Positions 52,309 through 60,517 of a DNA stretch of 64,000 nt are shown here, in pieces (the first letter of the stretch is position 1; the number at the start of each line of letters is the position of its first letter). The stretch lies in NCBI GenBank assembly GCA_023444055.1, contig JAEZRV010000047.1:124001-188000 (forward strand). Direction: 5' to 3'. The stretch is from Bacillota bacterium (GTDB taxonomy: Bacteria > Bacillota > Clostridia > Acetivibrionales > DSM-1351). The translations under genes were made by a program, and so were the position numbers. The notes beneath the pieces were generated by a model. It saw only the letters and a list, made by a program, of their open reading frames with translations. It was not told the origin of the DNA and searched no databases.

Positions 52309-55300
52309 TTATTTTACAGCACTAGCTAATGGAATGTTTAGCTTCTTTACTTCCTTTGAAACTATACTAGCTATAACATCTGCACCTGCTTCTGTAAAAT
52401 GTGTGTAGTCTGTTCCGTTTGAGGAAACTAAATATAACTTATAAACAGCATCATAGCCTATTGAAGAATAGTAGTTTAAGCTAAGTGACATTAAATCTAT
52501 CAATGCTACATTATTTTCGCTTGCTACCTGTTTCATAGCCGTGCAATAGTCAGGGAAATCGTTTTTGAAGACACCATTTGAATAATTTAATCTAGCAACA
52601 GGTGTTATCAATACAGGGATAGCGCCTTTTGCCCTTGCACCATCAACATACTTCTTAAGGTATTCCTTATAGGTTGTATATGGAGCAGCATAACGGTCAG
52701 GGTTACTAATTGTTGCATCGTTATGACCAAACTGAACAAACAAATAGTCATCTGGCTTAATTACACTCAAAATACTATCTAATCTTCCTTGCTCTACAAA
52801 GTTTTTGGAACTTCTTCCGCCTATTGCATGGTTTGCAAAGCTAACATTAGAATTGAAGTATTTTGAAATCATTTGCCCCCATCCAGCCTGCGGATAGTAA
52901 GATGCATTATAAGTCTGTACTGTTGAATCTCCGCAAAGATATACTGTTGAACTTGTAATTGGTATTATTTCAGATGCAGTTGCATTTGTTACCTCTAAGT
53001 AATCTACATTAGGACCTCCAGCAGCTACAATGGAAGATGCTCTGATAATATTATTACCTGCTACAAGATTTGCACTAAGAGTTACTTCTTGCCAAGTTGT
53101 CCAGTTTCCTGTTGAAACAAAGTTCAGACTGCTACTTACTGTATTTCCGTTGATTTTAATTTCCATAGGTCTATTATCAGTAGTACCATTTGCATATCTA
53201 AACTTAAGTGTTTGAACGCCTTCTTTTTCTACTTTTACATTCCATTCAACATAGCTGGTTGTGTCATTGTTATAGTTTGCATAGCCTTCTCCTGTATAAC
53301 CACTATTGATTGTCTCTTTTACACCGTTAAAAATATAAGCATCTTCGGCCTGAAATACTGTTGAAGGTGTTACAATTACTTCAGGTTCTGGAAAACTAGT
53401 AATAGCTCCCAACAGATATTTTTTCATTAAAGCAAAATCAATTGCATTAATTTCACCATCTGAATTTAAATCTGAATTTTCTATCGTTATGCTTACAGTA
53501 GAATCTAGCAGGTACATTTTTAGAATTGCAAAATCTATGGCATCTATGTTGCCATCACTATTTATATCACCTTTAACAGGTTTATCTATGATCACAACAT
53601 TGTTAGGAGTATATATATTTGGTGTTGGTGCCTTATTCATTCCACTGCCAAGGAAAAATCCTGTGTGAGGTGGTTGGTTATATGCAGTATTTTGCCATGC
53701 TACACCCAATCTATAAATTGGATCATGCATCAATGTATAAATTCTGCGGTTTGTAATACTTGTAGTTGTGTAGATACGTAAAGCAGTATTGTCTGATGTC
53801 GGGAAGATTACTTCTTCTCTCCAGTCACCTAATATGTCTGCTTGTAAACCTGGAGTGGCTTTTGTACCATTTAATGAAACACATCCAGTAGCTGATAGCA
53901 ATGTTCCGCCATTAAACTTTGATATTGTAGTACCGTCTAAAAGCTCACGGAGTTCATCTCCATCCCACCATATTGCGAAATTTGTTGGGCCAGGATTAGT
54001 GCCAACATTATTTCCTGTAGCACCATATAATACTGAACCTGATGCCCACATTTCTTCACCTGGAGAAGACGCAACTATATCAGCTGACAAAGCTCTTCCA
54101 CAATCTTTTGTATATGTGTATCTAAATATCTGTTTTCCTGTTTTTGCATCTAATAAAACAGCTCCCTTTGAACCTTCAAGGGCTGTCCACACTTCCAAAC
54201 CTTCTCTATTTGGATCAAGATCACCAAAATGCATTGCATCTCCATGCCCTAATCCAGTTACCCATAAACCTTTACCATTATGATCAATAGCAGAGGTACC
54301 ATTTAATATTTCATCACAACCATCATTGTCAACATCACCTACACTGAGATTGTGATTGCCTTGTCCTGCCCATGCTGAATTACCACTGGCATTACTGTCA
54401 AATACCCATCTTTGAACAAGCTTTCCATCTTTAAAATCATATGCTGCCGCTACCATTCTTGTGTAATATCCACGCATCATTACAAGACTTGGATGTACTC
54501 CGTCAAGGTAGGCTATACATGCTCTAAATCTGTCCACACGATTTCCATAGTTATCTCCCCAGCTTGAAACAGTACCCCTTTCAGGAACATAGTTTACAGT
54601 TGAAATAGCTGCACCTGTTTCTCCACTAAATACTGTTAGATACTCTGGTCCTGATAATATGTATCCATTTTCATCCACATAATTTGCATTTGGGTTACCT
54701 ATAAATGTACCTTTTCCATCCCTTGTGCCATCTGCGGTTTTACAAGCAACCTCTGCCTTACCGTTACCATCAAGATCATATACCATTACCTGAGTATAAT
54801 GTGCGCCTCCGCGAATATTTTTCCCTAAGTTTATTGTCCATAATTTATTACCATTTAGCTTATATCCTTCAAGATAAACAGGGTCAGTAACACCTGCATT
54901 TGCATTATCATTTGTTGCCTTTTCCCATTTAACTACAATGTCATACTCTCCATCTCCATCTAAATCACCTGTACTTAAATCTCCTGCCATGTATCCGCTG
55001 CTTGGTGCTGAAATAGGAACCTGCAGGTAATTCTGTCCCCATACATTTGCAGCCTTTGATGCGGCTTGTTCTTTACTATCAAGAATAGCTTTAACCGTAT
55101 AGGTTGAACTGGTATTACCACTTTCATCAAGATAGTTTGTACTGCTTGTAATTGGTGAAGAGTTGACTTTTGTTCCGTTACGATACAGATTGTATGCAAC
55201 ACTCTCAGACTCTGTACCAAACATTCTCCAACTTACAAATACACCATTATTAACTTTTACAGCGACAACGCCTCGGTCTAAGTCCTCCATCTGACGTTGT

Positions 55301-55389
55301 TGAGTTACTGCCATTGCGGATTGTTGCGGTGGCATAAAACACAATCCAATTTGCAAACTCAAAAGAATTGCAATTACCTTTTTTAGCAT
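52309..55389 (-). CDS. Cellulosomal rhamnogalacturonan lyase with internal dockerin, CBM35 and CE12 esterase
   Basis: The 1026-residue secreted protein combines five parts: a signal peptide (1-28); a PL11-type rhamnogalacturonan lyase (about 30-605) starting RQMEDLDRGVVAVKV, with FG-GAP-like calcium loops (GDLDGDGEYDIVVKWEKA, GDVDNDGCDEIL); a type I dockerin (about 618-680); a CBM35-like module (about 698-805); and a C-terminal SGNH esterase (about 822-1020) with YLCGDSTVQTY, QFGHNDAT and THFTEAGADV. Lyase and deacetylase in one chain would open and cleave acetylated rhamnogalacturonan I together. The dockerin is internal, whereas it is usually terminal. ATG 55389 follows GGGGGAG. It is probably transcribed with the acetylesterase gene. 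Confidence 0.93.
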   Translation of the reverse strand: MLKKVIAILLSLQIGLCFMPPQQSAMAVTQQRQMEDLDRGVVAVKVNNGVFVSWRMFGTESESVAYNLYRNGTKVNSSPITSSTNYLDESGNTSSTYTVKAILDSKEQAASKAANVWGQNYLQVPISAPSSGYMAGDLSTGDLDGDGEYDIVVKWEKATNDNANAGVTDPVYLEGYKLNGNKLWTINLGKNIRGGAHYTQVMVYDLDGNGKAEVACKTADGTRDGKGTFIGNPNANYVDENGYILSGPEYLTVFSGETGAAISTVNYVPERGTVSSWGDNYGNRVDRFRACIAYLDGVHPSLVMMRGYYTRMVAAAYDFKDGKLVQRWVFDSNASGNSAWAGQGNHNLSVGDVDNDGCDEILNGTSAIDHNGKGLWVTGLGHGDAMHFGDLDPNREGLEVWTALEGSKGAVLLDAKTGKQIFRYTYTKDCGRALSADIVASSPGEEMWASGSVLYGATGNNVGTNPGPTNFAIWWDGDELRELLDGTTISKFNGGTLLSATGCVSLNGTKATPGLQADILGDWREEVIFPTSDNTALRIYTTTSITNRRIYTLMHDPIYRLGVAWQNTAYNQPPHTGFFLGSGMNKAPTPNIYTPNNVVIIDKPVKGDINSDGNIDAIDFAILKMYLLDSTVSITIENSDLNSDGEINAIDFALMKKYLLGAITSFPEPEVIVTPSTVFQAEDAYIFNGVKETINSGYTGEGYANYNNDTTSYVEWNVKVEKEGVQTLKFRYANGTTDNRPMEIKINGNTVSSSLNFVSTGNWTTWQEVTLSANLVAGNNIIRASSIVAAGGPNVDYLEVTNATASEIIPITSSTVYLCGDSTVQTYNASYYPQAGWGQMISKYFNSNVSFANHAIGGRSSKNFVEQGRLDSILSVIKPDDYLFVQFGHNDATISNPDRYAAPYTTYKEYLKKYVDGARAKGAIPVLITPVARLNYSNGVFKNDFPDYCTAMKQVASENNVALIDLMSLSLNYYSSIGYDAVYKLYLVSSNGTDYTHFTEAGADVIASIVSKEVKKLNIPLASAVK

Positions 55390-55424
55390 ATTATCTCCCC
55401 CACTTAATATATTTTTTTTTGTTC

Positions 55425-55564
55425 TTTTGTACCCAACTTTGATTGTAAAATTCCCAAGGTTTACTTTTTTCTTGTGTCTATCTTTGATTGTATAATTCCC
55501 CTAGGTTTTCTTTCTCTTTTGTCTATCATTAACTATATATTTTTCCTATATTTATTTTCTTTTG
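55425..55564 (-). repeat. Decaying tandem repeat in the leader of the lyase gene
   Basis: Units starting CTTTTGT/CTTGTGT at 55425, 55471, 55516 and 55559 repeat with 46, 45 and 43 bp spacing and share TTTGATTGTAAAATTCCC-like cores. Shorter CTTTTGTA(T/G) pieces continue to about 55690. On the transcribed minus strand this is an A-rich leader upstream of the lyase start. Confidence 0.55.
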
Positions 55565-56152
55565 TATTTTTGAAGTTCTTTTGTAGTTATTAGCTTTTGT
55601 ATTTATTATGATTCTTTTATAGTTTTAGTGTTTTATTTACTCTTTAGTATTTTATAATTTCTTTTGTATTTATATGGTTGTTTCGTAGTTTCCTTATAGT
55701 TATTTATGTGGCTATTTATGTAGTAATTTGCGTAGCTTAATCATAAGTTTTTTGTAAATTAATGCATTTTATTTAGGATTTTGTTGTAATTTTATACTTT
55801 ATAACTCTCATTATTAATATTTCCCAATATAATGATACACCATAATCAAACAACGGTCAATTATAGTGTTTTGAAGGATTTTAATAATATTTATATATGA
55901 AAATTTTGTAGATATAAAGGAAGTATTACTATCGGCTAAAACTTTATAGAAGTCATTAAACAAATTCAAGCCCAAACTGTGCTAAAGGCATAATTCGCCT
56001 AAAAACGGTATTCTATCGTCACGAAGGCTATGAATTTAACTTTTCATTCAACTCTAAAAAACTTTTAAAACATTTTAATTCCAAAATATTTACATAAAAA
56101 AACTAATGTGTTATACTAATTTCCGTAATAGCGGTTTATAATTTTATATCAT
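55565..56152. other. AT-rich intergenic region
   Basis: No coding frame of note. It should contain the minus-strand promoter of the cellulosomal lyase and the plus-strand promoter of the tRNA. I see no confident promoter pair. Confidence 0.4.
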
Positions 56153-56230
56153 CGGGATGTAGCTCAGTTTGGCTAGAGTACTTGCTTGGGGTGCAAGGGG
56201 TCGCACGTTCAAATCGTGTCATTCCGACCA
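56153..56230 (+). tRNA. tRNA-Pro, anticodon GGG
   Basis: The cloverleaf is complete. The acceptor stem CGGGATG/CATTCCG starts with the C1-G72 pair typical of bacterial tRNA-Pro. The D arm is GCTC/GAGT, the anticodon stem CTTGC/GCAAG with loop TTGGGGT (anticodon GGG at 56188-56190), and the T arm GCACG/CGTGT with TTCAAAT. The 3' ACCA is encoded. It reads CCC codons. A terminator follows immediately. Confidence 0.97.
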
Positions 56231-56235
56231 AGAGA

Positions 56236-56276
56236 AGAAGCGGCTTTCAGAAATTTATGAAGTCGCTTCTTTTCTT
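56236..56276 (+). terminator. Terminator after tRNA-Pro
   Basis: AGAAGCG pairs with CGCTTCT, extended by CTT/AAG with one mismatch, followed by TTTTCTTAATTTTT. Confidence 0.85.
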
Positions 56277-56644
56277 AATTTTTATCAAAATTTCAATAAT
56301 CTATCAAGTACTTCTTTCTTTGTCATTTCAAGCATCTCTATTTACTATTTAAATTTACTAATTGTTTATGATTTACCGATAGCTCCTCACCATAAGTAAT
56401 TGAATAAATTAACAAAAACGAAAGCAAATAAAATATTTGTTTATTTACCCAACATTTGGTTGTATAATAACATTATATTTAATTAATTGTTGGATTTACT
56501 AATCTAAAGCAACAAAGCATTGTATAATAATTTTGTTGGAGATCTAGTCCCGAAAGCAAACATGAACTTAAAATATACTACAAACATATTATTATTTAAA
56601 ATAGAACCTAAATTTTATTAAATTTAAGGCATGGAGGAGCTTTA
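56277..56644 (+). other. Intergenic region with two TTGTATAATAA boxes
   Basis: The box TTGTATAATAA occurs at 56460-56470 and again at 56520-56530, exactly 60 bp apart. Both contain a consensus -10 (TATAAT) but weak -35 regions. An inverted CCAAC/GGTTG lies across the first. Activator-dependent transcription of the kinase gene downstream is possible. Confidence 0.4.
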
Positions 56645-57946
56645 GTGTTTATAATAGCTGGTCAAATGTTTATTAATACAGTCGGTGCAATGTTTACCGC
56701 CTACTTGACTTACATATTTTTAAAAGATACTTTTAAAATTCAAATAATACAAAATCACTTTATTTTATTTACTACTTTATATGGGATACTTAACGGAGTG
56801 CTTTCCACTCTAATGGCAAGCGTACTTCCGATACCTACTGATTTACAATTTTTACGCCCGCTTGTGCTAATGTCATTGAGTATATTAATAATTAGATATC
56901 TATTACGAGTTGAATGGATTAAATCACTTTTATCATTTGTAATCATATTAATTTTCACAGGAATTGGTAGTTTTACGGCACCTCTTGTTTTCTACCTCTT
57001 TGGCATTGATGCAATAATGGATGTGGCAAGAAATAATCTTTTCCTTTACTTGATTGCAAATATAATTATTAATTCAATTACCTTTATACTCGTAAAAGTA
57101 ACTCCAGTAGCCAAAATGGTTAAAAATATAAAAAACCTTACTCCAGTTTTGTTTTTATTATTAATCGCATTTGTATTAATGGCGTCTTTGACTACAGTAT
57201 ATTATGTTGTTCAACTTGAACTAATTTCAATTGTACTTGTACTTGTATCTGTTCTCATATACTTTATTTCTTCAGTTTGGTATATTAGAATATATCATAA
57301 ATATGAAATACAGCAGGAGGAACAGCATCAGCAAAAATTTTATAACGAATCTCTGGCTAATACAGTTCAAGAATTAAAACGTATAAAGCATGACCAAGCA
57401 AACCACCTGTCTGTTTTATACGCAATGCATCAAATGAAAAAATATGATGCTGCTGAAGCATATTTAAAAGAAATATTAAATACTAATCAAACTATCGGTA
57501 ATACGGCAATATATGATATTAAAAACGCAGGACTTTTTGGCATTATTTCAACTAAAGTAAATTTCGCTAAAAGTAATGGTATACAGTTTGATCTAAAGGT
57601 TTTTGATGTATTAGATTCAATTCCCAATATTAGAATTACAGACTTATGCGAAGTTATCGGTATTTATCTTGACAATGCTATAGAAGAAGTTTCAAAAGAC
57701 AAAAAATTAAAAATTGAAATGCAGGTTGCAAACAATGATGAAAATATTACAATCAGAATAGACAACGAATGTACTGGAGTTCCTGATCTTAAGAACTCAA
57801 TCAAAGGGGAAGATCGTGGAAATGGACTTTTGATAGCAAATAAAATACTTAGCTCTTATAAAAATATATTAAGCTCAACATCCTTTGATAAAGAAAGCAT
57901 GGTATTTACTACCATGCTCATTATACACAAAACCAAAATCACATAA
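56645..57946 (+). CDS. AgrC-like GHKL sensor histidine kinase (orphan)
   Basis: The 433-residue protein has six or seven TM helices (about 1-215), the receptor layout of AgrC for autoinducing peptides. The cytoplasmic part has the phosphorylation motif RIKHDQANHLSVL and a GHKL ATPase domain with LCEVIGIYLDNAIEE and GNGLLIA. It starts at GTG 56645 behind TGGAGGAGC. It is about 35% similar by eye to the kinase at 61225. No response regulator gene is adjacent. The likely partner is the LytTR regulator 2.6 kb downstream, or the second AgrD signal. This is inference. Confidence 0.9.
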   Translation: MFIIAGQMFINTVGAMFTAYLTYIFLKDTFKIQIIQNHFILFTTLYGILNGVLSTLMASVLPIPTDLQFLRPLVLMSLSILIIRYLLRVEWIKSLLSFVIILIFTGIGSFTAPLVFYLFGIDAIMDVARNNLFLYLIANIIINSITFILVKVTPVAKMVKNIKNLTPVLFLLLIAFVLMASLTTVYYVVQLELISIVLVLVSVLIYFISSVWYIRIYHKYEIQQEEQHQQKFYNESLANTVQELKRIKHDQANHLSVLYAMHQMKKYDAAEAYLKEILNTNQTIGNTAIYDIKNAGLFGIISTKVNFAKSNGIQFDLKVFDVLDSIPNIRITDLCEVIGIYLDNAIEEVSKDKKLKIEMQVANNDENITIRIDNECTGVPDLKNSIKGEDRGNGLLIANKILSSYKNILSSTSFDKESMVFTTMLIIHKTKIT

Positions 57947-57953
57947 TTTCATT

Positions 57954-58067
57954 AACAAAACCCTCAAAGCGTTTATATAAAAAGTGCTCCCTCCTATATA
58001 AACAGTCTTATTATGTTAACTATCTACATAAAAGGGAGCATATCATAACATCATAGAGGGTTTTGTT
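57954..58067. other. 114-nt inverted-repeat element with pseudoknot potential
   Basis: Outer arms AACAAAACCCTC (57954-57965) and GAGGGTTTTGTT (58056-58067) are a perfect 12-bp inverted repeat. Inside, GTTTATATA (57971) pairs with TATATAAAC (57995), and its loop holds TGCTCCCT (57985-57992), which is perfectly complementary to AGGGAGCA (58033-58040). ATGTTA/TAACAT adds another stem. It lies between the convergent kinase and glycosyltransferase genes and follows the kinase stop by 8 bases. Confidence 0.7.
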
Positions 58068-58096
58068 ATGCTGTTATAAGCTTTATCACAAGGCTA

Positions 58097-59368
58097 TTAA
58101 TTTGCAACCCTTAATTTCTCATTTTGGGAAATTGCTTCGTTATAGGCAACTACGGTTTTTTGGGCTGCTGTTTCCCATTTAAAGCAATCTTCTATATAGC
58201 ATTGTCCATTTTGCGCAACTCCTTGAAATCCATCCTTATTATCTATTACATATACAAGCTTTGCAGCAATTTCTCCAGGCTGATTGCCATCAACATAAAA
58301 TGTACAAGGCTTATTTCGGTATTCTGCAAATAATTTAGAATATCCATATCCCAAAATTACAAGTTTACCAAGCGACATTGCCTCAGTTACAGTCATACCA
58401 AAGGGTTCTTTAGTAATTGAGGGAAAAATGCAAACATCAGCTATTGCATAATGATATAAAAGACTTTTTGTATCAAGTGTTTCATAATATGCATGAACTT
58501 CTTGTTGCAATCCATAACTATTAATTAATGAGCAAACCTTATAATTTTTTCCCGAACCTACTAAAATGAGCTTAAACTTATATCCGTTGTTAACCAGTAC
58601 TCGGGCTGCCGTTATAAGGTTGAAAACACCCTTGTCCTCTGTAAGTTCTCCTACATAAAGAATTACTTTTGTATAATCACCTATTTCAAGTTCTTTTTTT
58701 AGAAGAGACAATTTTTCTTTAGCGCAAGAGCTATTCATATCGACTTCCTGGAATAGTTCAACTTCACATCCATTAGATATTATCTCTAGCTTTTTAGGAC
58801 TTATTCCGTACCCTAAATTTTCTGCGTACATCTCCTCAGTAAGTACAATTATCTTTGCAGACAGCTTTTCCATAGCACTTTCGGTAAGTTCCATTAGTTT
58901 TAAAGGATCACGCCTCCACCAGTCAGGCATTCTGGCAAATTCTCCTTTATGCTTATGAAAAACAACTGGAATACCAAGTCTACGTGCACATAAGAAACCT
59001 GAAATGCTAAAAACCAAGCTATGAATTACTATTACATCAAACGCTTTTACTTTATGACGTTTTTTTATAAGTTTATAGAACTGAAAATTGTTTATAAAAA
59101 CACTTATAAATAAAAATAGACGACTTAGAAAGGATGAGTTTACCTTTTCTCTAATTTTCATTACAAGCTTTTGAAATAAATTCATTGGCCTGTAAACCAT
59201 AATACCATTTACGTCCTGATGTTGCGGAAAATATCCTGTATTAGTTGTAAAAACACTTATACTAGTATTTTCAACTTTATTAATATAATTAATACCCATC
59301 TCGGCATATCTGCCGATCCTACTGCGGACATTTGGTGGAAATTCATTTATTAAAATAGCAATTTCCAT
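58097..59368 (-). CDS. Family 4 glycosyltransferase
   Basis: The 423-residue protein is a GT-B fold retaining glycosyltransferase. The N-terminal half has the glycine/acceptor loop region NEFPPNVRSRIGRYAE. The C-terminal half has ILYVGELTEDKGVFNLI and the nucleotide-sugar EX7E region FPSITKEPFGMTVTEAMSLG. ATG 59368 lies 9 bases after GAGGTG. A GTG at 59380 is part of that RBS. It is the last gene of the minus-strand operon that starts with a 45-residue peptide gene. Donor and acceptor sugars are unknown; an envelope glycan is likely. Confidence 0.92.
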   Translation of the reverse strand: MEIAILINEFPPNVRSRIGRYAEMGINYINKVENTSISVFTTNTGYFPQHQDVNGIMVYRPMNLFQKLVMKIREKVNSSFLSRLFLFISVFINNFQFYKLIKKRHKVKAFDVIVIHSLVFSISGFLCARRLGIPVVFHKHKGEFARMPDWWRRDPLKLMELTESAMEKLSAKIIVLTEEMYAENLGYGISPKKLEIISNGCEVELFQEVDMNSSCAKEKLSLLKKELEIGDYTKVILYVGELTEDKGVFNLITAARVLVNNGYKFKLILVGSGKNYKVCSLINSYGLQQEVHAYYETLDTKSLLYHYAIADVCIFPSITKEPFGMTVTEAMSLGKLVILGYGYSKLFAEYRNKPCTFYVDGNQPGEIAAKLVYVIDNKDGFQGVAQNGQCYIEDCFKWETAAQKTVVAYNEAISQNEKLRVAN

Positions 59369-59403
59369 CTTTATAATCACCTCTTCACTAATATTGTTTT
59401 GAT

Positions 59404-59859
59404 TTACATCTCTGTTTTAGATATATACCTATTTTTGTCAATCACTGGACACTGATTCATTAATAGCTTTGTTATTTTTTTAAATCCAAATAACATACCA
59501 TTATAAATAGACTTATTAACCATACGCCTTAAATCTTGTTTTCTTCGATTTGTATATGTATGTGGTAATTTTTGAATTTCATCCTTATATTCAACAAAGA
59601 ATTTTTCAGTTGCTTCTTCAGCTTTTTGTTTAAATGCATTATATATATTATATTTCTGGTTATCAATTTCCTGCAATGAATCAAATAATTCTAACACTGC
59701 TTCTATTGCTATCTTTTCTCCCTTTCCCATAGCCATAGAGGTAATTTCTAATAATTGCATACAATTTTTCTTTTTTCCGAACTCACGTAGAGCTTCAAAA
59801 AAATATCTATTATGAGAACGTGTAATAACTTCGTTATTTGATGGTTTTATCATTAGCAT
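59404..59859 (-). CDS. Hypothetical protein in the peptide-glycosyltransferase operon
   Basis: The 151-residue product starts at ATG 59859, 8 bases after AAGGGAG. A longer frame to 59901 lacks an RBS. The protein is helical and basic without signal peptide or TM helix. The first 100 residues look like a helical bundle (LREFGKKKNCMQLLEITSMA), and the C-terminus is Lys/Arg-rich (NRRKQDLRRMVNKS). It overlaps the preceding 45-residue ORF by 26 bases, so the two are coupled. No family recognised. Confidence 0.7.
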   Translation of the reverse strand: MLMIKPSNNEVITRSHNRYFFEALREFGKKKNCMQLLEITSMAMGKGEKIAIEAVLELFDSLQEIDNQKYNIYNAFKQKAEEATEKFFVEYKDEIQKLPHTYTNRRKQDLRRMVNKSIYNGMLFGFKKITKLLMNQCPVIDKNRYISKTEM

Positions 59860-59971
59860 ATGAATTACTCCCTTCAGTTCTATCCTTTGTATTAGTGTCA
59901 TTGCTTAACGCCCATTTTAAAGCTGTTATCTGTTTTGATGGTATATATTTTCCTGCAATAACTGCAAACAT
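59834..59971 (-). CDS. 45-residue peptide gene at the head of the glycosyltransferase operon
   Basis: ATG 59971 lies 9 bases after GAAAGGAG, an excellent RBS. The peptide begins MFAVIAGKYIPSKQITALKW and ends in a polar, Asn/Thr/Lys-rich stretch. It has no signal peptide and lacks the Cys-Pro pattern of AgrD. The gene is too short to be well supported by coding statistics, but promoter, structured leader, RBS and overlap with the next gene all agree. It could be a signalling or regulatory peptide. Confidence 0.6.
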   Translation of the reverse strand: MFAVIAGKYIPSKQITALKWALSNDTNTKDRTEGSNSYANDKTIK

Positions 59972-60000
59972 ACGAAATACTCCTTTCAAATTTTTATTGA

Positions 60001-60096
60001 AAGAAGTTACCTACCATGATATGATAGTTTTCAAAGAAGGTAACTTCTTAGGCAATAAAGTAGTCTGTGACTTTGGACGGTGGCAGCTACTTTATT
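60001..60096 (-). promoter_or_regulatory. Two tandem hairpins in the leader of the peptide operon
   Basis: Stem 1 is AATAAAGTAG/CTACTTTATT (60054-60063 with 60087-60096), and stem 2 is the 12-bp AAGAAGTTACCT/AGGTAACTTCTT (60001-60012 with 60038-60049). On the minus strand they fill the 5' leader up to 30 bases before the peptide ATG. Read on the plus strand, stem 1 is followed by T-rich sequence and could terminate plus-strand transcripts. Confidence 0.6.
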
Positions 60097-60102
60097 TTTT
60101 TA

Positions 60103-60131
60103 ACATTACTAACTTAACCAAGTAATGTCAA
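60103..60131 (-). promoter_or_regulatory. Promoter of the peptide-glycosyltransferase operon
   Basis: On the minus strand TTGACA (60126-60131) and TAATGT (60103-60108) are spaced by 17 bases. Transcription would begin near 60096. The candidate LytTR pair at 60163-60192 lies just upstream of the -35. Confidence 0.6.
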
Positions 60132-60162
60132 GACTTCTTTTATCATTAAAAACTTAATTCAT

Positions 60163-60192
60163 TTAACAAAACGCCTTATTTGTTCAACAAAA
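60163..60192. promoter_or_regulatory. Candidate LytTR (AgrA-like) binding pair 1
   Basis: TTAACAAAA and TTCAACAAAA have their AACAAAA cores at 60165 and 60186, exactly 21 bp apart. LytTR regulators bind direct repeats with this two-turn spacing. On the minus strand the cores read TTTTGTTNAA, keeping the GTTNA centre of AgrA/ComE-type sites. Confidence 0.5.
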
Positions 60193-60348
60193 ATAATTAT
60201 AAATATGAATTACATCTAAAAAATCATATTGTAAAAATATATGTATCACTTAAATGACATAACAATAACACACCTCCTAAGACGTAGGGAATACGACTAA
60301 TTAATACATTAAGTATACTATTGTGTTAATTGTCACGTCTACAATTAT

Positions 60349-60379
60349 TTAACAAAAAGCCCTATTTATTCAACAAAAT
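60349..60379. promoter_or_regulatory. Candidate LytTR (AgrA-like) binding pair 2
   Basis: It has the same two cores at 60351 and 60372, again 21 bp apart, and the spacers also match (GCC.TATTT.TTC). It lies about 90 bases upstream of the regulator promoter at 60446, which suggests autoregulation or looping with pair 1. Confidence 0.5.
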
Positions 60380-60445
60380 TTCTAGAAACCGGAAAATAAG
60401 TAATGATAATACGTGCTAATTGTCCCTATTTATACAATTAGCGTT

Positions 60446-60474
60446 TTGCATTATTTAAAAGGAATATATATTAT
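60446..60474 (+). promoter_or_regulatory. Promoter of the LytTR regulator
   Basis: TTGCAT (60446-60451) and TATTAT (60469-60474) are separated by 17 bases and lie 44 bases before the regulator ATG. Confidence 0.45.
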
Positions 60475-60517
60475 ATAACTATCTCGATAAATGCAAATAG
60501 CTAATGGAGGTAGTTAC

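Noticed and set aside
60054..60101. T-box-like GGACGGTGGCAGC segment
   Set aside because: It does not contain the conserved T-box core, no specifier-loop domain is visible, and no tRNA-synthetase or amino-acid gene follows on that strand.
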